NCBI GenBank assembly: GCA_035911095.1
Contig: JAMHWF010000123.1
Location: 1-64,000, forward strand
Length of the DNA: 64,000 bases
Source of the DNA: JAMHWF01 sp035911095
Lineage (GTDB): Bacteria > Pseudomonadota > Gammaproteobacteria > Burkholderiales > Burkholderiaceae_C
Direction: 5' to 3'
Of this stretch, positions 8,768-17,471 are shown in pieces. A model generated the notes under the pieces. The model worked only from the letters and a program-made list of their open reading frames with translations. It was not told the origin of the DNA and searched no databases. The translations under genes and the position numbers were made by a program. How positions within the stretch are numbered: position 1 is the stretch's first letter; every line of letters starts with the position of its first letter.

Positions 8768-9760
8768 TCACCTCAGCCGGCTCAACACCTCAGGGTTGAC
8801 CGGGTTCGCCGGACGCCCGGCGTTCGGGCCCTGCCCCAGCGCCGCGATCAGGTTGTCGGCTGTCACCTTCGCCATCGCGTGGCGGGTGGCTTCGCTGCCG
8901 GGCGCGTTGTGGGGCGTCGTCACGACGTTCGCGGGTTCGAGCAGGCCCGGCAGGAAGTCCGGCTCTCCTTCGAAGACATCCAGCGCCGCGCCTGCGAGGC
9001 GGCGCTCCCGCAGCGCCGTCAGCAGCGCGGCGTCGTCCACGATGCCGCCGCGCGCGACGTTGGTCAGCGTCGCGCTGGGCTTCATGAGCCCGAGATCGAC
9101 CGCGCCGATGGTGTGATGGTTCGCGGGCGTGTAGGGCAGCACCAGGATCACGTGATCCGACTGCCGCAGCAGCTCGTGCTTCGTGCGGTAGCTGGCGCCC
9201 AGGCGGCGCTCGGTCTCCTCGGAGACGCGCGAGCGGTTGTGATACAGCACGCGCATGCCGAATCCCTGGGCGCGACGCGCCACGGCCTGCCCGATGCGAC
9301 CCATGCCGACGATGCCCAGCGTCGATCCGTAGACCTCCTGGCCGAGAAACAGGTCGTAGGACCAGCGGCGCCAGGCGCCGGTGCGGACCCAGCGATCGGA
9401 CTCGGTGACGCGCCTGGCGACATTCATCATCAGCGCCCAGGCGTAGTCGGCCACCGACTCGTTCAGGACGTCGGGGGTGTTGGTTGCCAGGACGCCGGCC
9501 CGGTTGAACGCCTCGAGGTCGAAGTTGTTGTAGCCGACGGCCATGTTGCTGACGACGCGCAGGCCCGGGGCCGAGGCGAGGATCGCGGCGTCGACCCGGT
9601 CGCCCATGACGAAGGCGCCGTGCTTGTCCGCCAGGCGCCGCTGCATCTGCGCCGGCGTGAGCGGCAGGTCGTCGTCGTTGGTGTCGACCTCGAAGTGCTC
9701 GCGCAGGCGTTCGACCACGTCGGGGAAGATCGCGCGTGCGATCAGGATGCGTTGCTTCAT
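8768..9760 (-). CDS. D-isomer 2-hydroxyacid dehydrogenase (glyoxylate/hydroxypyruvate reductase-like)
   Basis: The enzyme reduces a 2-oxo acid or oxidises a D-2-hydroxy acid with NAD(P). The Rossmann loop LGIVGMGRIGQAVARR lies near residue 148. The catalytic set is visible: arginine in NVARGGIVDD, glutamate in DVFEGEP and histidine in VTTPHNAPGS. At 330 residues it has standard length. It is the last gene of a leftward group that also encodes a solute-binding protein and L-rhamnonate-type catabolic enzymes, so it may process an oxo-acid from that route. GhrB- or TkrA-like activity is the best guess. Confidence 0.85.
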   Translation of the reverse strand: MKQRILIARAIFPDVVERLREHFEVDTNDDDLPLTPAQMQRRLADKHGAFVMGDRVDAAILASAPGLRVVSNMAVGYNNFDLEAFNRAGVLATNTPDVLNESVADYAWALMMNVARRVTESDRWVRTGAWRRWSYDLFLGQEVYGSTLGIVGMGRIGQAVARRAQGFGMRVLYHNRSRVSEETERRLGASYRTKHELLRQSDHVILVLPYTPANHHTIGAVDLGLMKPSATLTNVARGGIVDDAALLTALRERRLAGAALDVFEGEPDFLPGLLEPANVVTTPHNAPGSEATRHAMAKVTADNLIAALGQGPNAGRPANPVNPEVLSRLR

Positions 9761-9778
9761 CGAAGAGCCCGCCTCGAG

Positions 9779-10750
9779 CTAGTTCTTGATGTTCAGCCGC
9801 GGCACGAGCTGTTCGAAGAACGCGCGGTCGCGGTCGATCGTCGCCTGGAAGCCGGCGGCGTCGGCATAGGACCAACCGAGGTTCGCCTTCGCCAGCGTGG
9901 CCTTGAAGGCGTCGTCCTCTGCTGCCTTCCTGGCGACCACCGACAGCGTGTCGACGACGCCCTGGGGCACGCCCTTCGGCACCGCCAGGCCGCGCCAGGC
10001 TTCCACCGAAAGCTCGATCCGGCGTTCCTTCAGCGTCGGCACGGCGTCGAAGTCGCCGCTCCATCGACGGTCGGCCATGACGGCGAGCGTCCTGAGCTTG
10101 CCGGCGGCGACATGCTGTGCGACTTCGCCGGGGCTGACGCTGACGGCATCGACATGGCCGCCGAGCAGGCCGACCACCGCGGGCGCCGAGCCTTGGAACG
10201 GCACATGGTTGAACTGCACGGCCGTTTTCTCCTCGAGCGCGGCGGCGGCGAGGTGCCAGATCGAGCCGTTGCCGCCATTGCCCATCGCGACCTGCTTCGG
10301 CTTGTCGCGCGCATGGGCCAGCAGATCCTCGATCGTCTTCCATGGCGCGTCGGCGCGCACCGTGAGGGCGGCCGGGTCGGCGTTGAGGCGCGCGATCGGT
10401 TGCAGATCCGATGCGCTGAAGCGAATGTTGCCGAGGCTCGGCAGGATCGTCAGCTCGACGATCACGATGCCGATCTTGTAGCCGTCGGGCTTCGCATGGA
10501 CGACCTCGCCCATGCCGATGGCGCCGCTGGCCCCGGGCTTGTTGATCACGGTCATCGGCTGCTGAGGCAGGTGCTTCTTGGCCGCGTCCGCAAACGCGCG
10601 GCCGACGATGTCGGTGCCGCCGCCGGCGGAGACGGGAACGATGAGCTCGATGGGTCGAGCCGGATAGCCGTCGGCCGCCCACGTCGGAAGCCCGCCGGCC
10701 AGGCAGGTGCCGGCGGCGAGCTGAAGAAGAAGCCGTCGTTGGGTGGCCAT
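9779..10750 (-). CDS. Bug-family tripartite tricarboxylate transporter substrate-binding protein
   Basis: Periplasmic solute-binding protein of the TctC/Bug family, very abundant in Burkholderiales. An N-terminal signal peptide ends near PTWAADGYPARP, followed by the family signature ELIVPVSAGGGTDIVGRAF. The ligand loop VINKPGASGAIG lies near residue 68, and GNGGNGSIWHLA is further on. The ligand is probably an organic or sugar acid, given the neighbouring rhamnonate dehydratase gene 78 bases upstream. No TctA/TctB membrane subunits are adjacent, which is usual for orphan Bug proteins. Confidence 0.88.
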   Translation of the reverse strand: MATQRRLLLQLAAGTCLAGGLPTWAADGYPARPIELIVPVSAGGGTDIVGRAFADAAKKHLPQQPMTVINKPGASGAIGMGEVVHAKPDGYKIGIVIVELTILPSLGNIRFSASDLQPIARLNADPAALTVRADAPWKTIEDLLAHARDKPKQVAMGNGGNGSIWHLAAAALEEKTAVQFNHVPFQGSAPAVVGLLGGHVDAVSVSPGEVAQHVAAGKLRTLAVMADRRWSGDFDAVPTLKERRIELSVEAWRGLAVPKGVPQGVVDTLSVVARKAAEDDAFKATLAKANLGWSYADAAGFQATIDRDRAFFEQLVPRLNIKN

Positions 10751-10828
10751 GGTGTGGTTGAAGCGATGTGCGTGGACGAGGGGGTGCGGCGGAGCCGCAA
10801 CCGCGATGCGTGAAGGCCTCGATGCGCC

Positions 10829-12016
10829 TCAGCGCGGGAAAGGCCGGTGCAGTGGGCACTCGGGGTTCAGCCGCACGCCGAAGCCCGGCTTGTCGAGCGC
10901 CGAGGCCTTCATGCGCCCGTTCACCGGCACCGGCTCGTCGAGCAACTGCGGGTGGAACATTGGCACGATCTCGTCCGCGCCCGACGACATGTTGAGGAAC
11001 TCGGCGAACGGGCTGTTGTGCCGCGTGATCACAAAGTGGTAGCTGTAGACCGACGAGCCGTGCGGCACGACGAGCTTGCCGCGCGCGTCGGCGAGGGCCG
11101 AGATCTTCACCAGCTCGGTGATGCCGCCGCACCAGCCGACGTCGGGCTGCAAGATGTCGCAGCACTCCATTTCGAGCAGCATGCGGAAACCCCAGCGCGT
11201 CGCCTCGTGCTCGCCGGTGGTCACGAGCATGCCGCGCGGCACGTTGCGGCGCAGCTCCGCGTAACCCCAGTAGTCGTCGGGCGGCAGCGCTTCCTCGATC
11301 CACTTGAGCCCGAACTCGTTGTAGGCGGCGGTCGCGAAGCGCGTCGCGTATTCGACGTCGAGGCTCATCCAGCAGTCATACATCAGCCAGAAGTCGGCGC
11401 CGCATTTGGCCCGCATGTCGGCGAGCAGTTCGAGGTTCTTCTTCAGCCCCTCCTCGCGCTCGGCCGGCGCATGGTGCAGCGGCAGCTTGCCGCCGATGAA
11501 GCCTTGCGCCTTCGCGAAGTCGGGCCGGGCGCCGGTCATGTAGAAGCTCAACTCGTCGCGCACCGGCCCGCCGAGCAACGCGTGTACCGGCTCGCCGCGT
11601 ACCTTTGCGAGCAGGTCCCACAGCGCGAGGTCGACGCCCGAGATCGTGTTCAGCACGATGCCCTTGCGGCCGTAGTAGAGCGTCGAGTTGAACATCTGGT
11701 CCCAGATCTTCTCGATGTCGGTGACCTTCTGCCCCTCGACGAAGCGGGCGAGGTGCTTCTCGACGATCCAGCAGCCGAGGTCGCCGCCGGTGGTGACCGC
11801 GAAGCCGACGGTGCCGTCGCTCGCCTCGACCTCGACCACCAGCGTGCCGAGCACGTTGAGGCCGAAGCTCTGACGGCTCTGGCGGTACTCGGGGTACTTC
11901 GACATCGGCGTCGCGATGTGGTCGTCGATCCAGTGGCCGGCGCCCTGGTCGTGGTAGTCGGCGCCGGCGCCTCGCAGCGTGAAGGCGCGGATGTGCTTGA
12001 TGGTCGGCATGGACAT
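10829..12016 (-). CDS. rhmD: L-rhamnonate dehydratase (enolase superfamily)
   Basis: RhmD dehydrates L-rhamnonate to 2-keto-3-deoxy-L-rhamnonate. The 395-residue protein shows the RhmD-specific N-terminal signature YHDQGAGHWIDDHIATPMSK and ESRQSFG-like RQSFGLNVLGTLVVEVEA, far more specific than generic mandelate racemase motifs. Metal-ligand segments are LMYDCWMSLD, KWIEEALPP and VTTGEHEATRWG, and a histidine lies in VVPHGSSVYSYH. I chose ATG at 12016 (MSMPTIKHIRAF); another ATG is six bases inside. It clusters with an SDR, an FAH hydrolase and transporters that together would complete a rhamnonate pathway. Confidence 0.9.
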   Translation of the reverse strand: MSMPTIKHIRAFTLRGAGADYHDQGAGHWIDDHIATPMSKYPEYRQSRQSFGLNVLGTLVVEVEASDGTVGFAVTTGGDLGCWIVEKHLARFVEGQKVTDIEKIWDQMFNSTLYYGRKGIVLNTISGVDLALWDLLAKVRGEPVHALLGGPVRDELSFYMTGARPDFAKAQGFIGGKLPLHHAPAEREEGLKKNLELLADMRAKCGADFWLMYDCWMSLDVEYATRFATAAYNEFGLKWIEEALPPDDYWGYAELRRNVPRGMLVTTGEHEATRWGFRMLLEMECCDILQPDVGWCGGITELVKISALADARGKLVVPHGSSVYSYHFVITRHNSPFAEFLNMSSGADEIVPMFHPQLLDEPVPVNGRMKASALDKPGFGVRLNPECPLHRPFPR

Positions 12017-12045
12017 GGTCAGGACTCCAGCGGAATCGGAAGGCT

Positions 12046-13365
12046 TCAGGAGGCGTGCGCTTCGGAGTGGTCGAGGCGCCCACGCCGGCGCTGCATCAGC
12101 GCGAGGAACAGCAGGCCGCCGATCGCGGTCGTGCCGGCCAGCAGGTTCAGGCCCGCGCTGCTCGAGGCGAATGCCTGTTCGGCCCAGGTCTTCAGGTTCG
12201 GCGCGACGAAGCCACCGACCGCGCCCAGCGAGTTGATCAGCGCAATCCCGCTGGCCGCCGCGGCGCCGCCGAGGAACGCGGTCGGGAAGGTCCAGAACAG
12301 CGGTTGCACGGCGATGAAGCCGGCGGCGGCGAAGCACAGTGCGATCAGGGCGACGAACGGTGACCCGGCATTGACCGAGACGGCGATGCCGAGCGCACAG
12401 ACCAGCATCGTCGCCAGGGCGAGCAGCGCATGGCGGCCGCTGCGCTCGGCGACCCGAGGCAGCCAGTAGGCGGCGGCGAGCGCGCAGACCCAGGGGATGG
12501 CGGTGACCAGACCGACCTCGAAGCCGACGTTCTTGCCCATCAACGCTGCCACCTGGGTCGGCAGGTAGAACACGACGCCGTAGACGCTGGCCTGGATCAG
12601 GAAGTACACCAGCGCGAGGAACAGCACGCGGCCGTTGGTCAGCGCCTTCAGCACCGTGGCGGGGCCGTGGGCGTTCTTGTGGCGCTCCTCGCTCTCGATC
12701 GCGCTGGAGAGCGTCTCGCGCTCTGCCGGCGTCAGCCACTTCGCGTCGCGCGGTTCGTTGTCGAGGTACCACCAGGCCCAGATGCCGACTGCCGTGGCCA
12801 GCAGGCCTTCGACCAGGAACAGCCATTCCCAGCCGCGCAGTCCGAGCACGCCGTTCATTTCGAGCAGCAGGCCCGACAGCGGGCTGCCGAAGATGAAGGC
12901 CAGCGGCGCGCCGAAATAGAACATGCCCATCACCCGCGTGCGTGCCGCGGCCGGGAACCAGCGCGTGAGGTAGTAGATGACGCCGGGGAAGAAGCCGGCC
13001 TCGGCCACGCCGAGCAGGAAGCGCAGCACGTAGAAGGTCGTCTCGGTGTGGGCGAACATCAGCCCGGCCGAGACCAGGCCCCAGGTGACCATGATCCGGC
13101 ACATCCAGGCGCGGGCGCCGACGCGGTGCATTATCAGGTTGCTCGGCACTTCGAACAGCGCATAGCCGATGAAGAAGGCGCTGGCGCCGAAGGCGAAGGC
13201 CGCGTCGGAAAGGCCGGTGTCGAGCTGGAAGGCCTTCTTCGCGAAGCCGACGTTGGCGCGGTCGAGGAAGGCCAGCACGTACATCAGCAGCAGGAACGGC
13301 ACGAGGCGACGGATCGCCTTGCCGATGACGGCGTCGAGCGCCGGCTGGGCGGTCGTGGATTGCAT
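12046..13365 (-). CDS. MFS transporter, anion:cation symporter family (RhmT-like)
   Basis: This 439-residue major facilitator protein has about twelve hydrophobic segments and the ACS-family loop FLDRANVGFAKKAF after the first helix. The segment FFPGVIYYLTRWFP near helix 4 is typical of the D-galactonate/phthalate/rhamnonate transporters. The ATG at 13365 is preceded by the ribosome site CAGGAGACAAAG. Its position between the dehydratase and SDR genes suggests uptake of the same sugar acid. The substrate assignment is inferred from context only. Confidence 0.85.
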   Translation of the reverse strand: MQSTTAQPALDAVIGKAIRRLVPFLLLMYVLAFLDRANVGFAKKAFQLDTGLSDAAFAFGASAFFIGYALFEVPSNLIMHRVGARAWMCRIMVTWGLVSAGLMFAHTETTFYVLRFLLGVAEAGFFPGVIYYLTRWFPAAARTRVMGMFYFGAPLAFIFGSPLSGLLLEMNGVLGLRGWEWLFLVEGLLATAVGIWAWWYLDNEPRDAKWLTPAERETLSSAIESEERHKNAHGPATVLKALTNGRVLFLALVYFLIQASVYGVVFYLPTQVAALMGKNVGFEVGLVTAIPWVCALAAAYWLPRVAERSGRHALLALATMLVCALGIAVSVNAGSPFVALIALCFAAAGFIAVQPLFWTFPTAFLGGAAAASGIALINSLGAVGGFVAPNLKTWAEQAFASSSAGLNLLAGTTAIGGLLFLALMQRRRGRLDHSEAHAS

Positions 13366-13458
13366 CTTTGTCTCCTGTGCACGCGCGCGTCGGCCCCTGC
13401 CGTCTGCGCGCGGCATCTGTTGTCGTGGGTGGGGGCGGGCCGGGCGGCCCGCGGGCGG

Positions 13459-14211
13459 TCAGTAGGTCGCGCGCCCGCCCGAGAGGTCGAACACCGCGCC
13501 GGTGCTGAAGGCGCAGTCCTCGGTGGCGAGCCAGGCGATCAACGAAGCGGCCTCGTCGACCTGCAGGAAGCGGCCCATCGGGATCTTCGACAGCATGAAC
13601 TCGATGTGCTCGGGCTTCATCGAGTCGAAGATCGGCGTCTTCGCCGCCGCCGGCGTCACCGCGTTGACCAGCACGCCGGTCTTCGCGAGTTCCTTGCCGA
13701 GCGACTTCGTGAGCCCGATCAGGCCGGCCTTCGAAGCGCTGTAGTGCGAGGCGTTCGGGTTGCCTTCCTTGCCGGCGACCGACGCGATGTTGACGATGCG
13801 CCCGTAGCCCTGCTTGATCATCTGCGGCGTGACCGCGCGGCAGGTCAGGTAGCAGCCGACGAGGTTCACCTCGATCACCCGGCGCCAGACCTCGGGGTCG
13901 AGCTCCCAGGTGGGGCCGTTGCCGCCCGTGACGCCGGCGCTGTTGACCAGGGCGTCGATGCGCCCGTAGGCGGCGATCGCGGCGTTGGCCGCCGCGGCGA
14001 CCGAAGCCTCGTCGGACAGCTCGACGACGGCCGTGCCGACTTTGCCGAGCCCGGCCAGCGCCTCTCGCGCCTTGGCGAGCTGCGCCTCGTTGATGTCCCA
14101 CAGCACGATCGTGGCGCCGCTTTTCAGCATCCGTTCGGCCACCGCGTAGCCGATGCCTTGCGCGCCGCCGGTGACGACCGCGACCCGGCCCACGAAGTCG
14201 AGACGGTTCAT
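13459..14211 (-). CDS. SDR-family dehydrogenase, probably 2-keto-3-deoxy-L-rhamnonate 4-dehydrogenase
   Basis: A 250-residue short-chain dehydrogenase. The NAD-binding motif TGGAQGIG is near residue 15, NSAG near 90, and the catalytic Ser-Tyr-Lys set falls in NIASVAGKEGNPNASHYSASK. Asp in LWDINEAQL suggests NAD preference. In the diketo-hydrolase route such an SDR oxidises 2-keto-3-deoxy-L-rhamnonate to the 2,4-diketo compound (LRA5 step). The ATGA at 14211 overlaps the stop of the FAH hydrolase gene. The specific substrate is inferred from neighbours; an analogous L-fuconate route is the main alternative. Confidence 0.82.
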   Translation of the reverse strand: MNRLDFVGRVAVVTGGAQGIGYAVAERMLKSGATIVLWDINEAQLAKAREALAGLGKVGTAVVELSDEASVAAAANAAIAAYGRIDALVNSAGVTGGNGPTWELDPEVWRRVIEVNLVGCYLTCRAVTPQMIKQGYGRIVNIASVAGKEGNPNASHYSASKAGLIGLTKSLGKELAKTGVLVNAVTPAAAKTPIFDSMKPEHIEFMLSKIPMGRFLQVDEAASLIAWLATEDCAFSTGAVFDLSGGRATY

Positions 14212-15068
14212 CGGGCGCCTCCGAGCTTGGCGGCGACGGTGCGCTGGCGCTGCTCGCCGAGGCCGGTGATGCCTAGGCGCATCGTCTGCCCGGCCTTCAG
14301 GTAGAGAGGCGGCTTCTGGCCCATGCCGACGCCCGGCGGCGTGCCGGTCGAGATCACGTCGCCGGGCTGCAGGCTCATGAACTGGCTGATGTACGAGACC
14401 AGCGTCGGCACGTCGAAGATCATCGTGCGCGTGCTGCCGTTCTGGTAGCGCTTGCCGTCGACCTCGAGCCATATGTCGAGCGCCTGCGCGTCGGGCACCT
14501 CGTCGCGCGTGACGAGCCAGGGGCCGACCGGGCCGAAGGTGTCGCAGCCCTTGCCCTTGTCCCACTGGCCGCCGCGCTCGAGCTGGTAGGCGCGCTCGGA
14601 GACGTCGTTGACGATGCAGTAGCCGGCGACGTGGTCGAGCGCGTTGGCCTTCGAGACGTAGCTCGCGGCCTTGCCGATCACGATGGCGAGCTCGACCTCC
14701 CAGTCGACCTTCTCGGCGCCGGGCGGGATCTCGACGTCGTCGTTGGGGCCGCAGATTGCGCTCGTCGCCTTGGCGAACAGCACCGGCTCGGTCGGCACCG
14801 GCATGTTCGACTCGGCCGCGTGGTCCGAGTAGTTGAGGCCGACGCAGACCATCTTGCCGATAGGCGCTACGCAGGGGCCCAGGCGCGGCTCGCCATCGAC
14901 CGTCGGCAGCGTCGCGGGGTCGAGCGCGGCCAGGCGGGCGAGCGAGGCGGGGGAGAGCACCTCGCCGCCGATGTCCTGTACCTCGGCGGAAAGGTCGCGC
15001 AGCCGGCCTTGCGCATCGATCAGGCCGGGACGTTCGCAGCCGGGCGGCCCGTAGCGGAGCAGCTTCAT
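14208..15068 (-). CDS. FAH-family hydrolase, probably 2,4-diketo-3-deoxy-L-rhamnonate hydrolase
   Basis: A 286-residue fumarylacetoacetate hydrolase family enzyme. It shows VCVGLNYSDHAAESNMPVP and PVLFAKATSAICGPNDDV, then the metal-binding EVELAIVIGK and GYCIVNDVSERAYQ, and ends with GDVISTGTPPGVGMG. The LRA6 enzyme of the non-phosphorylating rhamnose pathway belongs to this family and yields pyruvate plus L-lactate. It is the first gene of the leftward operon, divergent from a LysR regulator gene. Its start ATG at 15068 follows a CAGGAGAC ribosome site. Confidence 0.85.
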   Translation of the reverse strand: MKLLRYGPPGCERPGLIDAQGRLRDLSAEVQDIGGEVLSPASLARLAALDPATLPTVDGEPRLGPCVAPIGKMVCVGLNYSDHAAESNMPVPTEPVLFAKATSAICGPNDDVEIPPGAEKVDWEVELAIVIGKAASYVSKANALDHVAGYCIVNDVSERAYQLERGGQWDKGKGCDTFGPVGPWLVTRDEVPDAQALDIWLEVDGKRYQNGSTRTMIFDVPTLVSYISQFMSLQPGDVISTGTPPGVGMGQKPPLYLKAGQTMRLGITGLGEQRQRTVAAKLGGAR

Positions 15069-15151
15069 TCGGTCTCCTGTGTGCGTGGTTGGAATGGGCG
15101 AACTGTAGAAGTCGTTCCGATATCATTCCAATCGAAAGATTGCGTAGAGTG

Positions 15152-15166
15152 ATTCCACTTTGGAAT
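15152..15166. promoter_or_regulatory. Candidate LysR operator ATTCCA-N3-TGGAAT
   Basis: A perfect six-base inverted repeat with three-base spacer lies between the divergent FAH hydrolase and LysR genes. It fits the T-N11-A form of LysR-family sites. Further half-sites occur at 15090-15095 (TGGAAT) and 15125-15130 (ATTCCA), giving a spaced array toward the operon promoter. Binding by the adjacent LysR protein is inference. Confidence 0.6.
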
Positions 15167-15236
15167 GTGAATGAAGAGAGGCCGCCGAGTTGCATCCGGG
15201 GGCGGATCGAGTGGTTGATGAATCGGGAGGAAGGCC

Positions 15237-16172
15237 TTGGCGCAGACGCTCCGGCTGGTCAATCGCTTGCGGCTGAAGCACTGGTCGCTGCTCAGCGCGC
15301 TGGGCGAGACGACGACGCTGAACCAGGCCGCGGCGCGCATCCACGTGACGCAGCCTTCGGCGACGAAGATGCTGGCGGACATCGAGGGCGCGTTCGGCTT
15401 CGCGCTGTTCGAGCGGCATGCCCGTGGCATGCGCGTGACGCCGCTCGGCGGCGAGGTCGTCCTCTACGCGCGCCAGGCGCAGGCCGGCCTTGACCGCTTC
15501 CTCGAAGGCCTCGAGATCAAGCGCCGCGGCGGCCACGGCCACCTGGTGTTCGGCGCCATCATGGGCGCGGCGCCCGACCTCGTCGCCCGGGCGGTGGCCG
15601 AGATCAAGCGCGAGCGCCCGCGGCTGAACGTGCGCATCCTGGGCGAGACCAGCGACCAGATCGGGGTGCTGCTCGAGCAGCACGAGATCGAGCTTGCCGT
15701 CGGCCGTTTCACGAGCCCGCTGCAGCACAACAAGTTCGACTTCGCGCCGCTCGCCGACGAGCCCCTGCGCGCGGTCGTTCGGCGCGGGCACGCGTTGGCC
15801 CGCAAGCGTCCGCTCGACTGGCCCGAACTCGTGCGCTGGCCCTGGGTGCTGCAGACGCTCAGCAGCCCGGCGCGCGTGCTGCTGGAGGAGGAATTCACGA
15901 ACGCCGGGGTGACGACGCCGGAGGACGTCATCGAGTGCACCTCGATCTTCGCGACCCTGCAGCTCGTGCAGTCGAGCAATGCCGTCGCGGTGCTGCCCGA
16001 ATCGGTCGTGCGCGACCACGTGAAGGCACGCCTGCTGCATGCGCTGCCGATCGCCGTCGGCCGCAGCCTGCGCGCCTTCGGCGTGCTGACCCGCCGCGAC
16101 GAGGCGCTGAGCGACGTGGCCACCGCCTTCGTCGCCCACCTGAAGCGCAGAGCGGCTTCATCGGACCGCTAA
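15237..16172 (+). CDS. LysR-family transcriptional regulator of the rhamnonate-type operon
   Basis: A 311-residue LysR regulator. The winged helix-turn-helix occupies residues 15-75 (TTTLNQAAARIHVTQPSATK, LFERHARGMRVTPLG), followed by an effector domain with GHLVFGAIMGAAPDLV. I chose TTG at 15237 because GGGAGGAAGG lies just before it; the nearby ATG is in another frame. It is transcribed away from the FAH-SDR-MFS-dehydratase operon, the classic LysR layout, and ATTCCA repeats lie in the shared promoter region. The inducer is probably a pathway intermediate. Confidence 0.88.
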   Translation: MAQTLRLVNRLRLKHWSLLSALGETTTLNQAAARIHVTQPSATKMLADIEGAFGFALFERHARGMRVTPLGGEVVLYARQAQAGLDRFLEGLEIKRRGGHGHLVFGAIMGAAPDLVARAVAEIKRERPRLNVRILGETSDQIGVLLEQHEIELAVGRFTSPLQHNKFDFAPLADEPLRAVVRRGHALARKRPLDWPELVRWPWVLQTLSSPARVLLEEEFTNAGVTTPEDVIECTSIFATLQLVQSSNAVAVLPESVVRDHVKARLLHALPIAVGRSLRAFGVLTRRDEALSDVATAFVAHLKRRAASSDR

Positions 16173-16350
16173 GGCCGGCGGGCGACGCACCCGGTCGGGG
16201 CACCGCCCGCCGCGCAACCCGCGCCGAAGCGGCGCCGCTGCACGCGGAACTGCGCGCGCAAACCGCACGCGGAAATTTCCACACCCGCGCCATGTTCGCA
16301 GCGGCGGGCGCTCGCCGTTCGGGCCGCGGCGGACGAAAGTGCTGGCCATC

Positions 16351-16812
16351 ATGAATGCCTTCCTTCGCCTCGCCCACGCGCTCGGCTCGATGCTCTACTC
16401 GGCTGCCTTCTTCGGCCAGCCGCACCGATGGTTGCCGGAACGGCTGCGCCTCAGGAGCTTCACCTTCGTCGCGCTCTCGAGCCTGTTCGTCTGCGCCGGC
16501 CTGCTGCGCCACGTCGCGGTGGCCGGCGGCAACCTCGACCGCCACACCGTCGCGCTGGCGCTGTACCTCACGCTGCTGATCGGCTTCGCCGGGCGTGCCC
16601 ACTCGGTGCTGCTCGCGCTGGTGCTGGCGGTGTCGATCGGCGTCGACCTGGCGGTCGGCGTGTTCGGCCTGCTCGGCCTCGACATCTCGGCGCCGTTCAT
16701 CCGCTTCGTCGTCTTCGCCTGGCAGGTCTCGGCCTGCGCGAGCGTGATGCGGCACTACGCGCATTCGCGGATGCCGGCAGCGCCGGACGAAGAGTTCAAC
16801 GTCCCCAAGTGA
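16351..16812 (+). CDS. Small integral membrane protein of unknown function
   Basis: A 153-residue hydrophobic protein with about four predicted membrane segments: SFTFVALSSLFVCAGLL, HTVALALYLTLLIGFAG, SVLLALVLAVSIGVDLAVG and FIRFVVFAWQVSACASV. The C-terminus is short and charged (PDEEFNVPK). I recognise no family. I prefer ATG at 16351; an in-frame GTG at 16339 is possible. It lies between the LysR regulator and a 2'-5' RNA ligase-like gene on the same strand, but no functional link is apparent. Confidence 0.6.
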   Translation: MNAFLRLAHALGSMLYSAAFFGQPHRWLPERLRLRSFTFVALSSLFVCAGLLRHVAVAGGNLDRHTVALALYLTLLIGFAGRAHSVLLALVLAVSIGVDLAVGVFGLLGLDISAPFIRFVVFAWQVSACASVMRHYAHSRMPAAPDEEFNVPK

Positions 16813-16887
16813 CGCCTGAGGCGCGGCGCCGCATGCGCCGCTGAGCGGGCCGGCGGCGCGGGCAGGGCCCGGCGAGACAATCGGGGC

Positions 16888-17431
16888 ATGGCCCCCGACG
16901 CCGACGCGCACGCTTCACAGGACCCCCAGGGCGTCCCCCGGCTGCAGGGCCAGCCGCCGACCGCGCGCCTCTTCCTCGCGCTGTGGCCGCCGGCCCCGGT
17001 GCGCGAGGCCCTGCTCGCCCGGCGCGACGCCGCGCAGTGGCCGTGCACGGCCCGCCCGACGCCGGCCGAGCGCTTGCATCTGACGCTGCACTTCATCGGC
17101 GCCGTGCCGCGCCCGCGGCTCGCCGCGCTCGGCCCCGCGCTGGCGGTGCCGGCCGAGCCCTTCGAGATCGTGCTCGACCGCACCGTGCTCTGGTCGAACG
17201 GCATCGCAGCGCTGTTGCCGGCGACGGTGCCGGACGCGCTGCAGCGGCTGCATGCGCGGCTCGCCGGATCGCTCGATGCGGCGGCGCTGCCCGTCGACGC
17301 CCGGCCCTATCGCCCGCACGTGACGCTGGCCCGGCGTGCGGCTGGCGTTGTCTTCGGCGAGGCGGCTGCAGTGCGCTGGACGGCGCGCGGAGTCGGCGGC
17401 CGGCTACCACGTCGTGCACCGCTACGGTTGA
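16888..17431 (+). pseudogene. thpR: RNA 2',3'-cyclic phosphodiesterase ThpR (LigT), 3' end frameshifted
   Basis: The protein belongs to the 2H phosphoesterase family. Both catalytic HxTx motifs are present: HLTL in RLHLTLHFIGAV and HVTL in YRPHVTLARR. After residue about 167 (VRWTAR) the frame no longer fits the family. The expected C-terminal ending ESAAGYHVVHRYG followed by TGA is encoded one base out of register at 17390-17431, and the usual F-x-L-V strand before it is missing. A small deletion or sequence error near 17389 is the likely cause. In the original frame translation would run on to 17703, deep into the convergent aminotransferase gene. Confidence 0.75.
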
Positions 17432-17471
17432 ACGGCGGCTCGAGGGGCCGCCGTGCCAGGTGCGCGGCTGG

